Part shown: positions 50,540 to 59,300 of the stretch, piece after piece | Layout: each line of letters begins with the position of its first letter | Position numbering within the stretch: the first letter of the stretch is position 1 | Assembly (NCBI RefSeq): GCF_013456555.2 | Contig: NZ_CP059154.1 | Location: forward strand, 2,666,001-2,730,000 | DNA: 64,000 nucleotides | Source: Natrinema zhouii | GTDB lineage: Archaea > Halobacteriota > Halobacteria > Halobacteriales > Natrialbaceae | Reading direction: 5' to 3' | Notes under the pieces: model-generated | Told to the model about the DNA's origin: nothing | The model's database searches: none | The model's input: the letters and a program-made list of their open reading frames with translations, nothing else | Program-made: the position numbers and the translations under genes

Positions 50540-51256
50540 TTAGCGCTCCTCATCGACAGCCTCGAGCGAAACGGCCGCCGCGTCGCCGACCAACGCGTCC
50601 TCGATCGCCGTTCGAACGACCGCCGGATCTGCGGGCCCGCCCGCGTCCGCGATTGTCCCTACTGATGCCGGCTCGAGGGGTACCTCGAGCGCGCCGTAGA
50701 CCGCCTCGAGAACTCCGACGAGCGCCTCGCGGTCGGCCACGAGCACGATACCGGCGACGAGGGCAGCATCTTGCCGGACGCGCTGGGCGATGCCGACGAG
50801 CTTCCGCTGTCGCCGTTCGTCGGGACTCGCGTTCGCCACCGACAGCGAGTGCGTCCCCGGACAGAACGAGTCGTCGGGCTCGCCCCGAATCGGTTCGAGA
50901 CCCAGCGTTTCGAGCGCTCGCTCGAGGTCGGCCGTGGCTCGCTCGTAGCGTTCGGTCGTTCCGGACCGAATGTCCGCGATCGGCTCGGCGCGGGCGAATG
51001 CCAGCGTCGTCGCGCCGTCGTAGGCGACCGCTCGCCCGCCAACGTCGCGATCGAGCGGCGGAAACCCGCGCTCGCGGGCGGCCTCGCAGGCGCGATCGTA
51101 GCCCTCGGGACGGCGATCCCGTCGACCGAAGGCGACCTGTCGGTGTGGCGTCCAGACGCGGACGGCGGGCTCGCCGTCGGCGGCGACCGAGAGCAGCCGC
51201 CGACTCGCGTCCCGATCGGCCGTGGGAGAGTCCGCCCGTCCGCGAAACACGCGCAT
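50540..51256 (-). CDS. Lipoate/biotin protein ligase family protein
   Basis: 238 aa of the LplA/BPL fold. Seen: WTPHRQVAFGRRDRRPEGYD, the substrate loop DVGGRAVAYDGATTLAFARA (in place of the RR-SGGGAVFHD loop), DDSFCPGTHSLSV, and the Lys motif RQRKLVGIAQRV, where LplA uses the lysine to bind lipoyl-AMP. It probably attaches lipoate or a related cofactor, or acts as an octanoyl transferase. The ATG at 51256 begins MRVFRGRAD. It is divergent from the M23-like gene at 51314. Confidence 0.8.
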   Translation of the reverse strand: MRVFRGRADSPTADRDASRRLLSVAADGEPAVRVWTPHRQVAFGRRDRRPEGYDRACEAARERGFPPLDRDVGGRAVAYDGATTLAFARAEPIADIRSGTTERYERATADLERALETLGLEPIRGEPDDSFCPGTHSLSVANASPDERRQRKLVGIAQRVRQDAALVAGIVLVADREALVGVLEAVYGALEVPLEPASVGTIADAGGPADPAVVRTAIEDALVGDAAAVSLEAVDEER

Positions 51257-51313
51257 ACCGCCCGTTGGACCCGGTGGGTCTAAACGCTCCCGCCGCCCAG
51301 ACCTCGACGAACG

Positions 51314-52204
51314 ATGGCCGTCACGCTTCCCGAGACCGTCCTGGCTCGATACGATCGATTTTCGCTGTACAACTCGCCGTATCCCGCCCACGACGGCGGC
51401 TGTGCGATCGATCTGTATCCCGGGACGCTGACCGACGGTCGAACCACCGCCGCGCCGAGCCCGGTCGCCGGCACCGTCCGGGAGATGCGCACCGTTCGCG
51501 CGCCACCGAAACCCTACGCGCCCGAGCACGATTACCTAATTCTGCTCGAGCCCGCGGATTCCAGCCCGCTGTCCGGACTAACGGTCCGAATCCTCCACGT
51601 CGAACCGACGGTCGCAGCCGGCGACCGGGTCGAGCAGGGTGACTCACTGGGACGGCTGGTCCGAGCGGGATTTTTCGCACCGTGGGTCGACAATCACCTC
51701 CACGTTGGCTTTCGGAATTCGGATCAGAACCCCTACCGGGCGTCCGGCTCGCTCCCGATCGAACTGGGGGCGTCGATCCGGCCGCTCGAGTGGGACGGAA
51801 CCGGCCGAGTCGTCTCGACCGGCGACACGTTCGCGGTCCTCGACGCGCCCGCTCACCCCGATCCCGGTGGCGAGTTCGTCGGCGTGCGAGCCGACGGCGG
51901 TGGCGTCCTCGACGGCGGACTGCCACACTACGACGGCGGCGGGCTGCTCGAGCGGGGCGATTCGCCCGCGGAGAACCGAGCTGACCGCGTCGTCTCGCTC
52001 AACGGCGACCGACTCGGCGTCGCCGACGGCCGCACGATTGCGTGGGACGACGTGACCATCACGGCGAACGGCGAGGCGATCACCGGGCTCTCGCTGTTCT
52101 GCGCTCGAGACGGCGACTTCGGCGCGAAACTGATCTGTCCGGATCGCGAGTTCGAGCGCGGTGAGCACGTTCGGGTACGCATTCGCTCGAGCGGTGACCG
52201 CTGA
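51314..52204 (+). CDS. M23/LytM-fold (lysostaphin-like) protein, degenerate metal site
   Basis: 296 aa. Residues 15-130 follow the M23 fold: YNSPYPAHDGGCAIDLYPG, SPVAGTVREMRTV, HVEPTVAAGDRVEQGDSLGR, then VDNHLHVGFRNSD with the HxH ligand pair. The first metal motif is altered: His and Asp are in HDGGCAID, with a longer gap than HxxxD. No signal peptide is visible, so it is cytosolic. Haloarchaea have no murein, so an ordinary peptidoglycan endopeptidase role is excluded. The C-terminal half (about 150-296) is unrecognised beta-rich sequence. Confidence 0.65.
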   Translation: MAVTLPETVLARYDRFSLYNSPYPAHDGGCAIDLYPGTLTDGRTTAAPSPVAGTVREMRTVRAPPKPYAPEHDYLILLEPADSSPLSGLTVRILHVEPTVAAGDRVEQGDSLGRLVRAGFFAPWVDNHLHVGFRNSDQNPYRASGSLPIELGASIRPLEWDGTGRVVSTGDTFAVLDAPAHPDPGGEFVGVRADGGGVLDGGLPHYDGGGLLERGDSPAENRADRVVSLNGDRLGVADGRTIAWDDVTITANGEAITGLSLFCARDGDFGAKLICPDREFERGEHVRVRIRSSGDR

Positions 52205-52389
52205 TCGGTCCGATCGAGCGTCTGACTGGTCCAATCAGGTGGCCGTTCGCGACGGTATTATCGGCGACGGCGGCGTTTCGGAGAGTCGTCCGCTCGAGTG
52301 GCGTCGTCAGTTCGCGGCCGAATGAACGCTCGACAACGGACACGCCAAGAAACGTAGCTGTCAAGAACGTCGCGGGCACACGAGTGGCT

Positions 52390-52881
52390 ATGACCGACGA
52401 GACGCCGACGGCGGACGCGATCGACGAGTTCGACGACCTCGAGTCGATGCTCCAGTACTTCCTCGAGGAGAATCAGGAGTTCCTCTCGTGGCTCGGCACG
52501 AGCGTCGACAACGTCGGCGACGGGACGATGACGATGTCGATTCCCTACGACGAGAAACTGACGAACACGCGGCCGAACGCCGCGCCCGACGAGCGGGGCG
52601 ATCTCCACGGCGGCGTCGCAGCCACCCTCATCGACACGGTCGGCGGCCTCTCGCTGCGGACGGCCATGGACGACCCCTTCGGGACGCGGATCGCGACGAT
52701 CAATCTGAACGTCAACTACCTCCGGCCGGCGACGGGCGATCTCGTGGCGACCGCCGACGTGATCCGGGTCGGCGGCAGCGTCGGCGTCAGCGAGATCACC
52801 GTCGAAAGTACGGGTCCAGACGGAGAGACGACGATCGTGGCGATCGGACAGGGCGCGTATCGCGTGTTCCGCGGTAACTGA
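52390..52881 (+). CDS. PaaI-family hotdog-fold thioesterase
   Basis: 163 aa. The hotdog signature is DERGDLHGGVAATLIDTVGG, with the catalytic Asp/Glu position in TLIDT, followed by INLNVNYLRPATGDLVATAD and GVSEITVESTGPDGETTIVA. It probably hydrolyses acyl-CoA esters (phenylacetyl-type PaaI relatives); substrate unknown. The ATG at 52390 is preferred over the GTG two codons upstream. Confidence 0.9.
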   Translation: MTDETPTADAIDEFDDLESMLQYFLEENQEFLSWLGTSVDNVGDGTMTMSIPYDEKLTNTRPNAAPDERGDLHGGVAATLIDTVGGLSLRTAMDDPFGTRIATINLNVNYLRPATGDLVATADVIRVGGSVGVSEITVESTGPDGETTIVAIGQGAYRVFRGN

Positions 52882-52984
52882 TGCGGGGACACGAGGGAAC
52901 GTGTTCGGGTCGGCGACTCGCTGCCTCGGTCCCGTTCTCGGACGCTGCGCGCGTCTGCCACCGTGACTATCGCTCCTCGAGCGG

Positions 52985-53149
52985 TCAAGAGTTAGCGACC
53001 AGTAGCCGAAGCCGAACCACCAGGAACGCCGTCACGAGCCCGAACGCGACGGCGACCAGGTTCGAACCCGCCGAAGCGAAGTACCAGAGCGCGTACGCGC
53101 TGATCCCGATGCCCGCCAGATAGACGGGCCGCAGTTGCTGTTCGTTCAT
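52985..53149 (-). CDS. 54-aa two-helix membrane protein (second of a tandem pair)
   Basis: 54 aa. It starts MNEQQLRPVYLAGIGISAYA and ends VVRLRLLVANS, with two hydrophobic segments (about 9-24 and 28-46). It matches the gene at 53374-53538 at the start (MN-QLRP-YL-GI) and end (VVRLR-L), so they are tandem paralogues. That match fixes the ATG at 53149. A 32-codon frame from ATG 53244 ends in TGA overlapping this ATG (ATGA). The box gagtaaaag (53265-53273, seen from the plus strand) lies 25 bp before 53244. Function unknown. Confidence 0.75.
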   Translation of the reverse strand: MNEQQLRPVYLAGIGISAYALWYFASAGSNLVAVAFGLVTAFLVVRLRLLVANS

Positions 53150-53373
53150 TCGATATCTCTTCTCGTCCTCGTCTCGAGTCTCGTCCACGTCCCGAGTCCC
53201 GGACTGCCTCCCGGTCCCGTCGGGCTCGATCGCGTTCCGCGCATACCCGGTCTTCGGTCGACGAGAGTAAAAGGAGCTCACTGTCGATCGGTCCCTTCGT
53301 TCCCGGCCGCGCCGCTCACTCACACCAGTTCGCCTGCTCGTGCTAGGTAACGAGCGCGAGCGCGCCGCACCGA

Positions 53374-53538
53374 CTAGGCGTCGGCGGACAGCATTCGAAG
53401 TCGCACCACGAGGTAGACGGCCACGAACGCGAACGCGCCGGCGTACAGCCACGTTCCGTTCATAACGGCGTATCCGAGCGCGACTGCGTTGAGCGCGATC
53501 CCCACCAGGTAGATCGGTCGCAGTTGTCGTCGGTTCAT
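53374..53538 (-). CDS. 54-aa two-helix membrane protein (first of a tandem pair)
   Basis: 54 aa: MNRRQLRPIYLVGIALNAVA at the start, YLVVRLRMLSADA at the end, two hydrophobic segments separated by MNGTWLYAG. It is a paralogue of the gene at 52985-53149, located 224 bp away in the same direction. The in-frame stop two codons before the ATG confirms the start. A 26-codon frame (53535-53615) ends in TGA overlapping this ATG. The gene is short enough to be missed by automatic callers. Confidence 0.72.
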   Translation of the reverse strand: MNRRQLRPIYLVGIALNAVALGYAVMNGTWLYAGAFAFVAVYLVVRLRMLSADA

Positions 53539-53615
53539 TCGCCGTCACCGACCGTCCGCTGCTCGGGAGACGCTTCGGCGATCGATTCCGCGAGGCGTAG
53601 CTGTGACCCGTTCAT
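53535..53615 (-). CDS. 26-aa micro-ORF coupled to the 54-aa membrane protein
   Basis: From ATG 53615 the frame reads MNGSQLRLAESIAEASPEQR and ends EGDGE-like acidic residues (TVGDGE) before TGA overlapping the next ATG. The AT-poor box cctttt (about 53642-53647, minus strand) lies about 29 bp upstream. Composition is plausible for a haloarchaeal peptide, but no homology can be checked. It could be a leader peptide or a real small protein. Confidence 0.3.
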   Translation of the reverse strand: MNGSQLRLAESIAEASPEQRTVGDGE

Positions 53616-53674
53616 ATCGGCTCGAAGGACCCACGGGGACGAAAAGGCGACGGAGCGGCCCCGGTGGGGATCGA

Positions 53675-54247
53675 TCACGCGAACTCGAGGGTCTCACTCG
53701 GTTCGACCTCGCCGAACAGCCACGCGGCGTGATCGAGGGCGTACTCGCGGTGGTCGTCCTCGATCGCGCCGATACAGTCCTCGAGCATGATCGGCCGGAA
53801 GTCCCGCAGTCCCGCGCTGCCGCCGGTGTGGAGCACGCAGACGTTCGCGAGCGTGCCACAGATCACCAGATCGTCGATGTTGCGGGCGTTCAGCCACCCC
53901 TCGAGTTCGGTGTTGTAGAAGGCGTCGTAGGTGTGTTTCTCGACGACGTGGTCGGCCTCCTCGACGGGGAGTTCCTCGACGATTTCGGCCTCCCACGACC
54001 CCTCGAGGACGTGTTCGCCCCACTGCTCGAACTCGTCGTAGTAGTGGGCGTCGTCGAACTGTTCGGGCGGGTGGACGTCGCGGGTGAAGATCACCTGCGC
54101 CCCGGCATCGCGAGCCCGGTCGACGGAATCCGCGATCGGCTCGATGACGTCCTCGCTACCCGGCGCGTACAGCGAGCCGTCGGGATGACAGAACCCGTTT
54201 TGCATGTCGACGACCACCACCGCCGTGTTGGCTGGCTCGAGGTGCAT
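53675..54247 (-). CDS. Isochorismatase-like cysteine hydrolase (nicotinamidase-like)
   Basis: 190 aa. The catalytic triad is D14 (VVVVDMQNGF), K104 (VVEKHTYDAF) and C137 (GTLANVCVLHT), with the preceding cis-peptide region. The segment RDVHPPEQFD resembles the zinc-ligand DxHxxxH of nicotinamidases, with Asp and His kept but the second His replaced. So it may be a nicotinamidase feeding NAD salvage or another amidohydrolase. nadA-nadB-nadC and a nicotinate phosphoribosyltransferase lie in the same window, which favours nicotinamidase but does not prove it. Confidence 0.85.
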   Translation of the reverse strand: MHLEPANTAVVVVDMQNGFCHPDGSLYAPGSEDVIEPIADSVDRARDAGAQVIFTRDVHPPEQFDDAHYYDEFEQWGEHVLEGSWEAEIVEELPVEEADHVVEKHTYDAFYNTELEGWLNARNIDDLVICGTLANVCVLHTGGSAGLRDFRPIMLEDCIGAIEDDHREYALDHAAWLFGEVEPSETLEFA

Positions 54248-54348
54248 GTCTACGCGATGGTACGAACGGGATCGTAAAAACGTTCGCGCCCGGCTCGAGG
54301 AATCGCGGTCGCCGAAACCACTACCCGCAGCCGCGGCGTAGGCGACGT

Positions 54349-54555
54349 ATGGGCTACCAAAGCACTGGCTCGAACGGCGTCTCGACGCTCCTCGTCGCGG
54401 TCGGTCTGCTCGCAGCGCTGGGCGGTATCGGATTCCTGGTGTGGCGATGGACAGCGCCGCTCACGCGGCGGTATCGTCAGCTGAAACGCCGGACGGACGA
54501 GCGCGATCGACGCGAACCGAACCCGCAGCGGGAACCCGGGACGGATCCGCTCTGA
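54349..54555 (+). CDS. Small single-helix membrane protein
   Basis: 68 aa. One hydrophobic segment (about 11-33, VSTLLVAVGLLAALGGIGFL then VWRW) is followed by a strongly charged, mostly basic tail (RRYRQLKRRTDERDRREPNP). The N-terminus is short and neutral, so the tail should be cytoplasmic. It is not recognised. It lies 105 bp before the formate dehydrogenase genes on the same strand; a link is possible but not shown. Confidence 0.6.
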   Translation: MGYQSTGSNGVSTLLVAVGLLAALGGIGFLVWRWTAPLTRRYRQLKRRTDERDRREPNPQREPGTDPL

Positions 54556-54660
54556 TCGGGGCCGATAGGGCACGAACGGCGGGCGCAACCCCGCGGCCGT
54601 AGTCGCGGGTAGCACAAGAAGGACATTGACAGGAAGGGCCCTCCTTTTCGTACGGACTCG

Positions 54661-56313
54661 GTGAACGCTACGCCAGTGAGCCGAGAACCAAATTTGCACG
54701 ACGAACGGGCGATCGTCCGCGTCACGGTCGGTCGCGGCGAGCCGCCGAGCGTCGCGCGCAAGCCAGCGGATGACGATGCCGACGAGACGGCCCATCCTCT
54801 CGAGCGAGGGCGGGAGATCCTCCAGACGGTCCGTACCGCCGCCGACACGGTTGATGTACTTGAGGTGGGCTCGACCGGCGTCCGCGCGCTCGAGCCACTC
54901 GTTCTGGTTACGATCGAGGGACGAACGGCGTACTATCCCCGGCCCTCGCCCTCGCAAACGCGGACGATCGTCGAGCGCGCCGAATCGGGTAGCGTCGGGG
55001 CGGACGACGCCGAATGGGTCGTCGAACACGCCGCCGACGTCGAGACGCTGCCGATCCCGTCCGACGGGCCGCTCGCCGTCGGGACGCGGCGCGTGCTGGG
55101 CGGCTGCGGCTGGGTCGATCCCGAGGGCGGTGCCGCCGCGACTTCGAGCGCCGCAGCGCTCGCCCGCGACGATCCCGAGGCAGCGCTCGAGCGACTCTCC
55201 GAGATCGGGCTCCTCGGGCGCGGTCGCGGCGACGCGAGTCAGGACGCGCCCGTCACCGAGGACGTGTCTGTCGCCCGCGAAACAGCAGGCGATCCAGTCG
55301 TAGTGGTCAACACCAACGAAAGCGACCGCCGCAACGAGACTGATCGGACGCTGCTCGGCGGTTCGCCGGCGGCGGTGCTCGACGGGGCGTTCGCCGTCGC
55401 CGAACTGGTCGGCGCGGCTCCCGGCGATATCGTCGTCTACACGAACGAGGACGACGACCTCGTCCGCCACCGGGCCCGTCGCGCCGCCGCCACCGTCACC
55501 GACGCGCTCGAGGCGGGAACGAGCGCCGGCAACCCGGACTCCCCACAGGTCGTCGCCGGCCCCGACGAGTACATCGCCGGCGAGTTCACCATGGCGCTCG
55601 AGGCTCTGGAGGGCAACGACCGGCTGGAAGCGCGCCTGCGCCCGCCCGGGCCCGCCAGACACGGCCTGTACGGTCGCCCGACGATCGTACAGACTCCCCG
55701 GACGCTCGCGCAGATTCGCGCCGCGCTTCTCGAGCCCGACGCGTTCGACGCCGCCGACGCCGACCCGGGAACGCGACTCGTCACCGTCACCGGCGACGTG
55801 GAAACGCCGGCGACCGTCGAGTTGCCGACCGGGAGCTCGCTTTCGGCCGTCCGCGACGCCGTCGACGCGCCGGACCGGGTCAAGATGGCCTGCGTCGGCG
55901 GGCAGCTCGGCGGCTTCACTCGATCGCTCGAGCACACCGCGACTGCACCGGCCCTGACGAACGCCGACCTCGGCACCGAGGGCGTGGTCGAGCTGTTCGG
56001 GACGGACCGCTGCGTGCTCGCGACGGCCGGCGAGCGCGTCCGATTCGCCAGCGAGGAGAACTGCGGCCGCTGTTTCCCCGGCCGCGAGGGGTCGAAACAG
56101 CTCCTCAGTCTCCTCCGAGAGATCTACGACGGGAACTACGAGGACGACATGATCCGCGAACTCACTCGGGTGATGGACACCTCGAGCCTCTGTGACTTCG
56201 GCGAGTCGACGGCCCGGAGCGTCGAGACGGCCGTCGACCGGTTCGAGACCGAACTCGAGGCCCACGCGGCCGGCCGCTGCCCGAGCGGTGCCTGCGAGGT
56301 GTCCCAGTCGTGA
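54661..56313 (+). CDS. NuoF-like (NADH-binding 51-kDa type) subunit of formate dehydrogenase
   Basis: 550 aa. The region VVVVNTNESDRRNETDRTLL, then AAVLDGAFAVAELVGA matches the NuoF/HoxF core, followed by a SLBB-type domain (GDVETPATVELPTGSSLSAV) and a C-terminal Fe-S helix domain. The N3 cluster motif CxxCxxC...C reads C468, C471, G474, C511, so one ligand is missing. The glycine-rich FMN/NADH loop is also altered (LLGRGRGD). It starts with GTG at 54661 and its stop overlaps the GTG of the catalytic subunit. It likely passes electrons between NAD(H) and formate dehydrogenase, but the changes leave that open. Confidence 0.78.
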   Translation: MNATPVSREPNLHDERAIVRVTVGRGEPPSVARKPADDDADETAHPLERGREILQTVRTAADTVDVLEVGSTGVRALEPLVLVTIEGRTAYYPRPSPSQTRTIVERAESGSVGADDAEWVVEHAADVETLPIPSDGPLAVGTRRVLGGCGWVDPEGGAAATSSAAALARDDPEAALERLSEIGLLGRGRGDASQDAPVTEDVSVARETAGDPVVVVNTNESDRRNETDRTLLGGSPAAVLDGAFAVAELVGAAPGDIVVYTNEDDDLVRHRARRAAATVTDALEAGTSAGNPDSPQVVAGPDEYIAGEFTMALEALEGNDRLEARLRPPGPARHGLYGRPTIVQTPRTLAQIRAALLEPDAFDAADADPGTRLVTVTGDVETPATVELPTGSSLSAVRDAVDAPDRVKMACVGGQLGGFTRSLEHTATAPALTNADLGTEGVVELFGTDRCVLATAGERVRFASEENCGRCFPGREGSKQLLSLLREIYDGNYEDDMIRELTRVMDTSSLCDFGESTARSVETAVDRFETELEAHAAGRCPSGACEVSQS

Positions 56314-59300
56314 GCGCGGACGATCCCGGACCGACCGAGCACGCGCCGACCGAGAACCTGCCCGGTGTCCCCGACGTCGACGATCCGCGCTCGAGCACCC
56401 CGCTGACCGAGGACTTCCGCACGGGGACGGCGAACGACCCCGACGTGGGCGTCGAGAGCGACGAGATGACGACCGTGACGATCGACGGCCAGCCGGTCGC
56501 CGTCTCGCCTGGCTCGACGCTCATCGACGCTCTCGAGACGGTTGACACCGACTCCGACGTGCCGGCGCTGTGTTACTACGATCGCGACACCGAACAGTCG
56601 GACAACATCGGGCCGCGCAGCGCCTGTCGGACGTGCATGGTCGAGACCGACGAGTACGGTACCGTGCCGGCGTGTAGCTTCCCCGCCGAGGACGGCCTCG
56701 AGGTCGCCACCGACGCGCCCGACGCGGAAGAGGCGCGGGACGTCAACCTCGACCTCGTGCTCGGGAATCACAACCTGCGGTGTACGACCTGCGGCCAGAA
56801 CGGCCGCTGCGAACTCCAGGACACCGCCATCGACCACGGCGTGAACGAGCCGCGCTACGGCGTGTTCGACGACCGCGATGCGTACGCGCCCATCGACGAC
56901 ACGTCGGTCATCCAGATCGATCGCAACAAGTGCATCCTCTGTAACCGCTGCGTCGAGGCCTGCAACGACGTACAGAACGCGGGCGTCCTCCGGATGTCCG
57001 GGAAGGGTGACGACATCCACATCGACTTCCAGAAGCCCGAAGCCGACACGATGGAGGACTCGACGTGCATCTCCTGTGGACACTGCGTCACCGTCTGTCC
57101 GACCGGCTCGCTCGTCGAAGAGGGGCTCGTCGACGCGACGACCATCCCGCTCCCGGGCTTTACGCAGAAGGTCTCCATCGGCGAGGTACAGGAGGGACGC
57201 CCCTTCGAGACGGCCGACACGTCCGACGCGCCGAACCGCGAAGTGCCGGAATTCGGCGGCGGCGCGCTCGAGGAGCAGTCAGCCAACGAGGGCCAGCCGA
57301 CTGCCGAGAGCCAGTCGACCGCTGCGGATCGGCCGGACGGCGAGATCGAGCCGGACGCCGCGGAACTCGACGGCGTCGCGGAGTTCATGGCGAAATCGAA
57401 ACAGCGGGCGACGACGCTCTCCGACCGTGCGACTGAACGGGCGGTCGAGACGGTCGATCGCGCGACGGAGACGGTCGAGCACGCGGCGGAATCGGTCGCC
57501 GAGAAATCGATGACGATCGGACAGCTGTTCGACGCCGCGCAGGTCGTCAGCGGTGCTCGAAAGCAGAACATCCGGGTGGCCGACACGACCTGTACCTACT
57601 GCGGCGTCGGCTGCCGGTTCGAGCTCTACGGCAGGGGCGAAGAGGTCCTCGGCGTCCGCCCCGCCGATCCGGACCAGACGCCGGCAAACGACTTCTCGAC
57701 CTGCGTGAAGGGGAAGTTCGGCTACGACTACGTCGACTCCGACGGGCGGCTGACGACGCCGCTGATCAAGGAGGACGGAGAGTTCCGCGAGGCCTCCTGG
57801 GACGAGGCGCTGGACCGCGTCGCTGACCGCCTGACCGACATCCGCGACGAGTACGGCGCGGACTCGCTGGCGGTGACCTCTTCCTCGAAGGCGACCAACG
57901 AGGAGAACTTCCTCGCCCAGAAGTTCGCCCGGCAGGTGCTCGAGACGCCCCACGTCGACAACTGCACGCGGCTCTGTCACTCCTCGACCGTCGCCGCGTT
58001 GAAGCAGACGGTCGGCTACGGCGCGATGACCAACCGCATCAACGAGGACATCGGCGAGACCGACTGCTATCTCATCACCGGCTCGAACACGACGGAGAGC
58101 CACCCGGTGTTGGCGACGCGCATCGTCCAGAACGTCCGCGACGGTGCCGAGCTGGTGGTGTTCGACCCGCGGAAGATGACCATCGCGGACCACGCGGACC
58201 AGTATAACCGGACCAAGCCCGGGACGGACACCGTCTGGCTCAACGGGATGATGCACCACATCATCGAGGAGGAGCTCTACGACGAGGAGTTCGTCGACGA
58301 ACGCACCAAACAGTTCGACGACCTGAAGGAGACCGTCGAGCCATACACCCCCGAGCGGGTCGAGGAGGTGACCGACGTTCCGGCGGCGGACCTCACGGAC
58401 GCGGCCGAGACCATCGCGACGTCGGACACCTGCGTCTACGGCTGGGCGATGGGACTGACCCAGCACGCACACGGCACACGGAACGCGCTCGCCATCGCCA
58501 ACCTGGCGCTGCTCTGCGGGCACGTCGGCAAACCCGAATCCGGACTCTCGCCGTTCCGGGGGCAGAACAACGTCCAGGGCGGCGGTGGCGATATGGGACC
58601 GATCCCAAACAACCTCCCAGGATACCAGGACGTCACCGACGACGACGTGCTGGACAAGTTCGAGGACTCGTGGGGGGTCCGGCCGCCGAACGAGGTTGGC
58701 CTGCGGGTGACCGAGATGTTCAGCGCCATCCCGGGCGTCAAGGAAACCGTCGACGGCGAGCAGGGGACCGACGCGTACGGCGGCGACTATCCCGAGGACG
58801 GCGAAGCAGAGCGCGGCACCGACGACCCCGCCGCCGACGAGGGCTACTCCCCCGAGAACACCGACCTGCACGGGATGTACATCGTCGGCGAGAACCCCGC
58901 CCAATCCGAGCCCGATATCCAGCACGCCGAGGAAGCGCTGGCGGCGCTCGACTTCCTCGTCGTCCAGGAGCTGTTCATGACCGAAACGGCCAAGCACGCC
59001 GACGTAGTGCTGCCGGCGGCGTCGATGGCCGAGAAGTACGGCACCGTCACGAACACCGAGCGTCGGATCCAGCTCGTCCGGCCGGCCGTCGAGTCGCCGG
59101 GCGAGGCGCAGACGGACGCCGCCATCCTGCAGGCCCTCGCCGGTCGGCTGGGGTTCGACTGGGACTACGAGAGCCCCGCCGAGGTGATGGACGAGATCAA
59201 CGACCTCACGCCCATCTACGGCGGCGTCACTCACGAGCGTCTCGAGGAGAAAGAGGACGGCCTCCAGTGGCCGTGCTGGAACGAGGACCACCCCGGAACG

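Noticed and set aside
54250..56265. A 671-codon open frame on the minus strand opposite the NuoF-like gene
   Set aside because: Its composition is Arg- and Val-rich with no domain, unlike acidic haloarchaeal proteins; the plus-strand NuoF-like gene is supported by motifs and coupling.
58000..58100. A selenocysteine site in formate dehydrogenase
   Set aside because: The catalytic codon is an ordinary Cys (C556) and there is no in-frame TGA.
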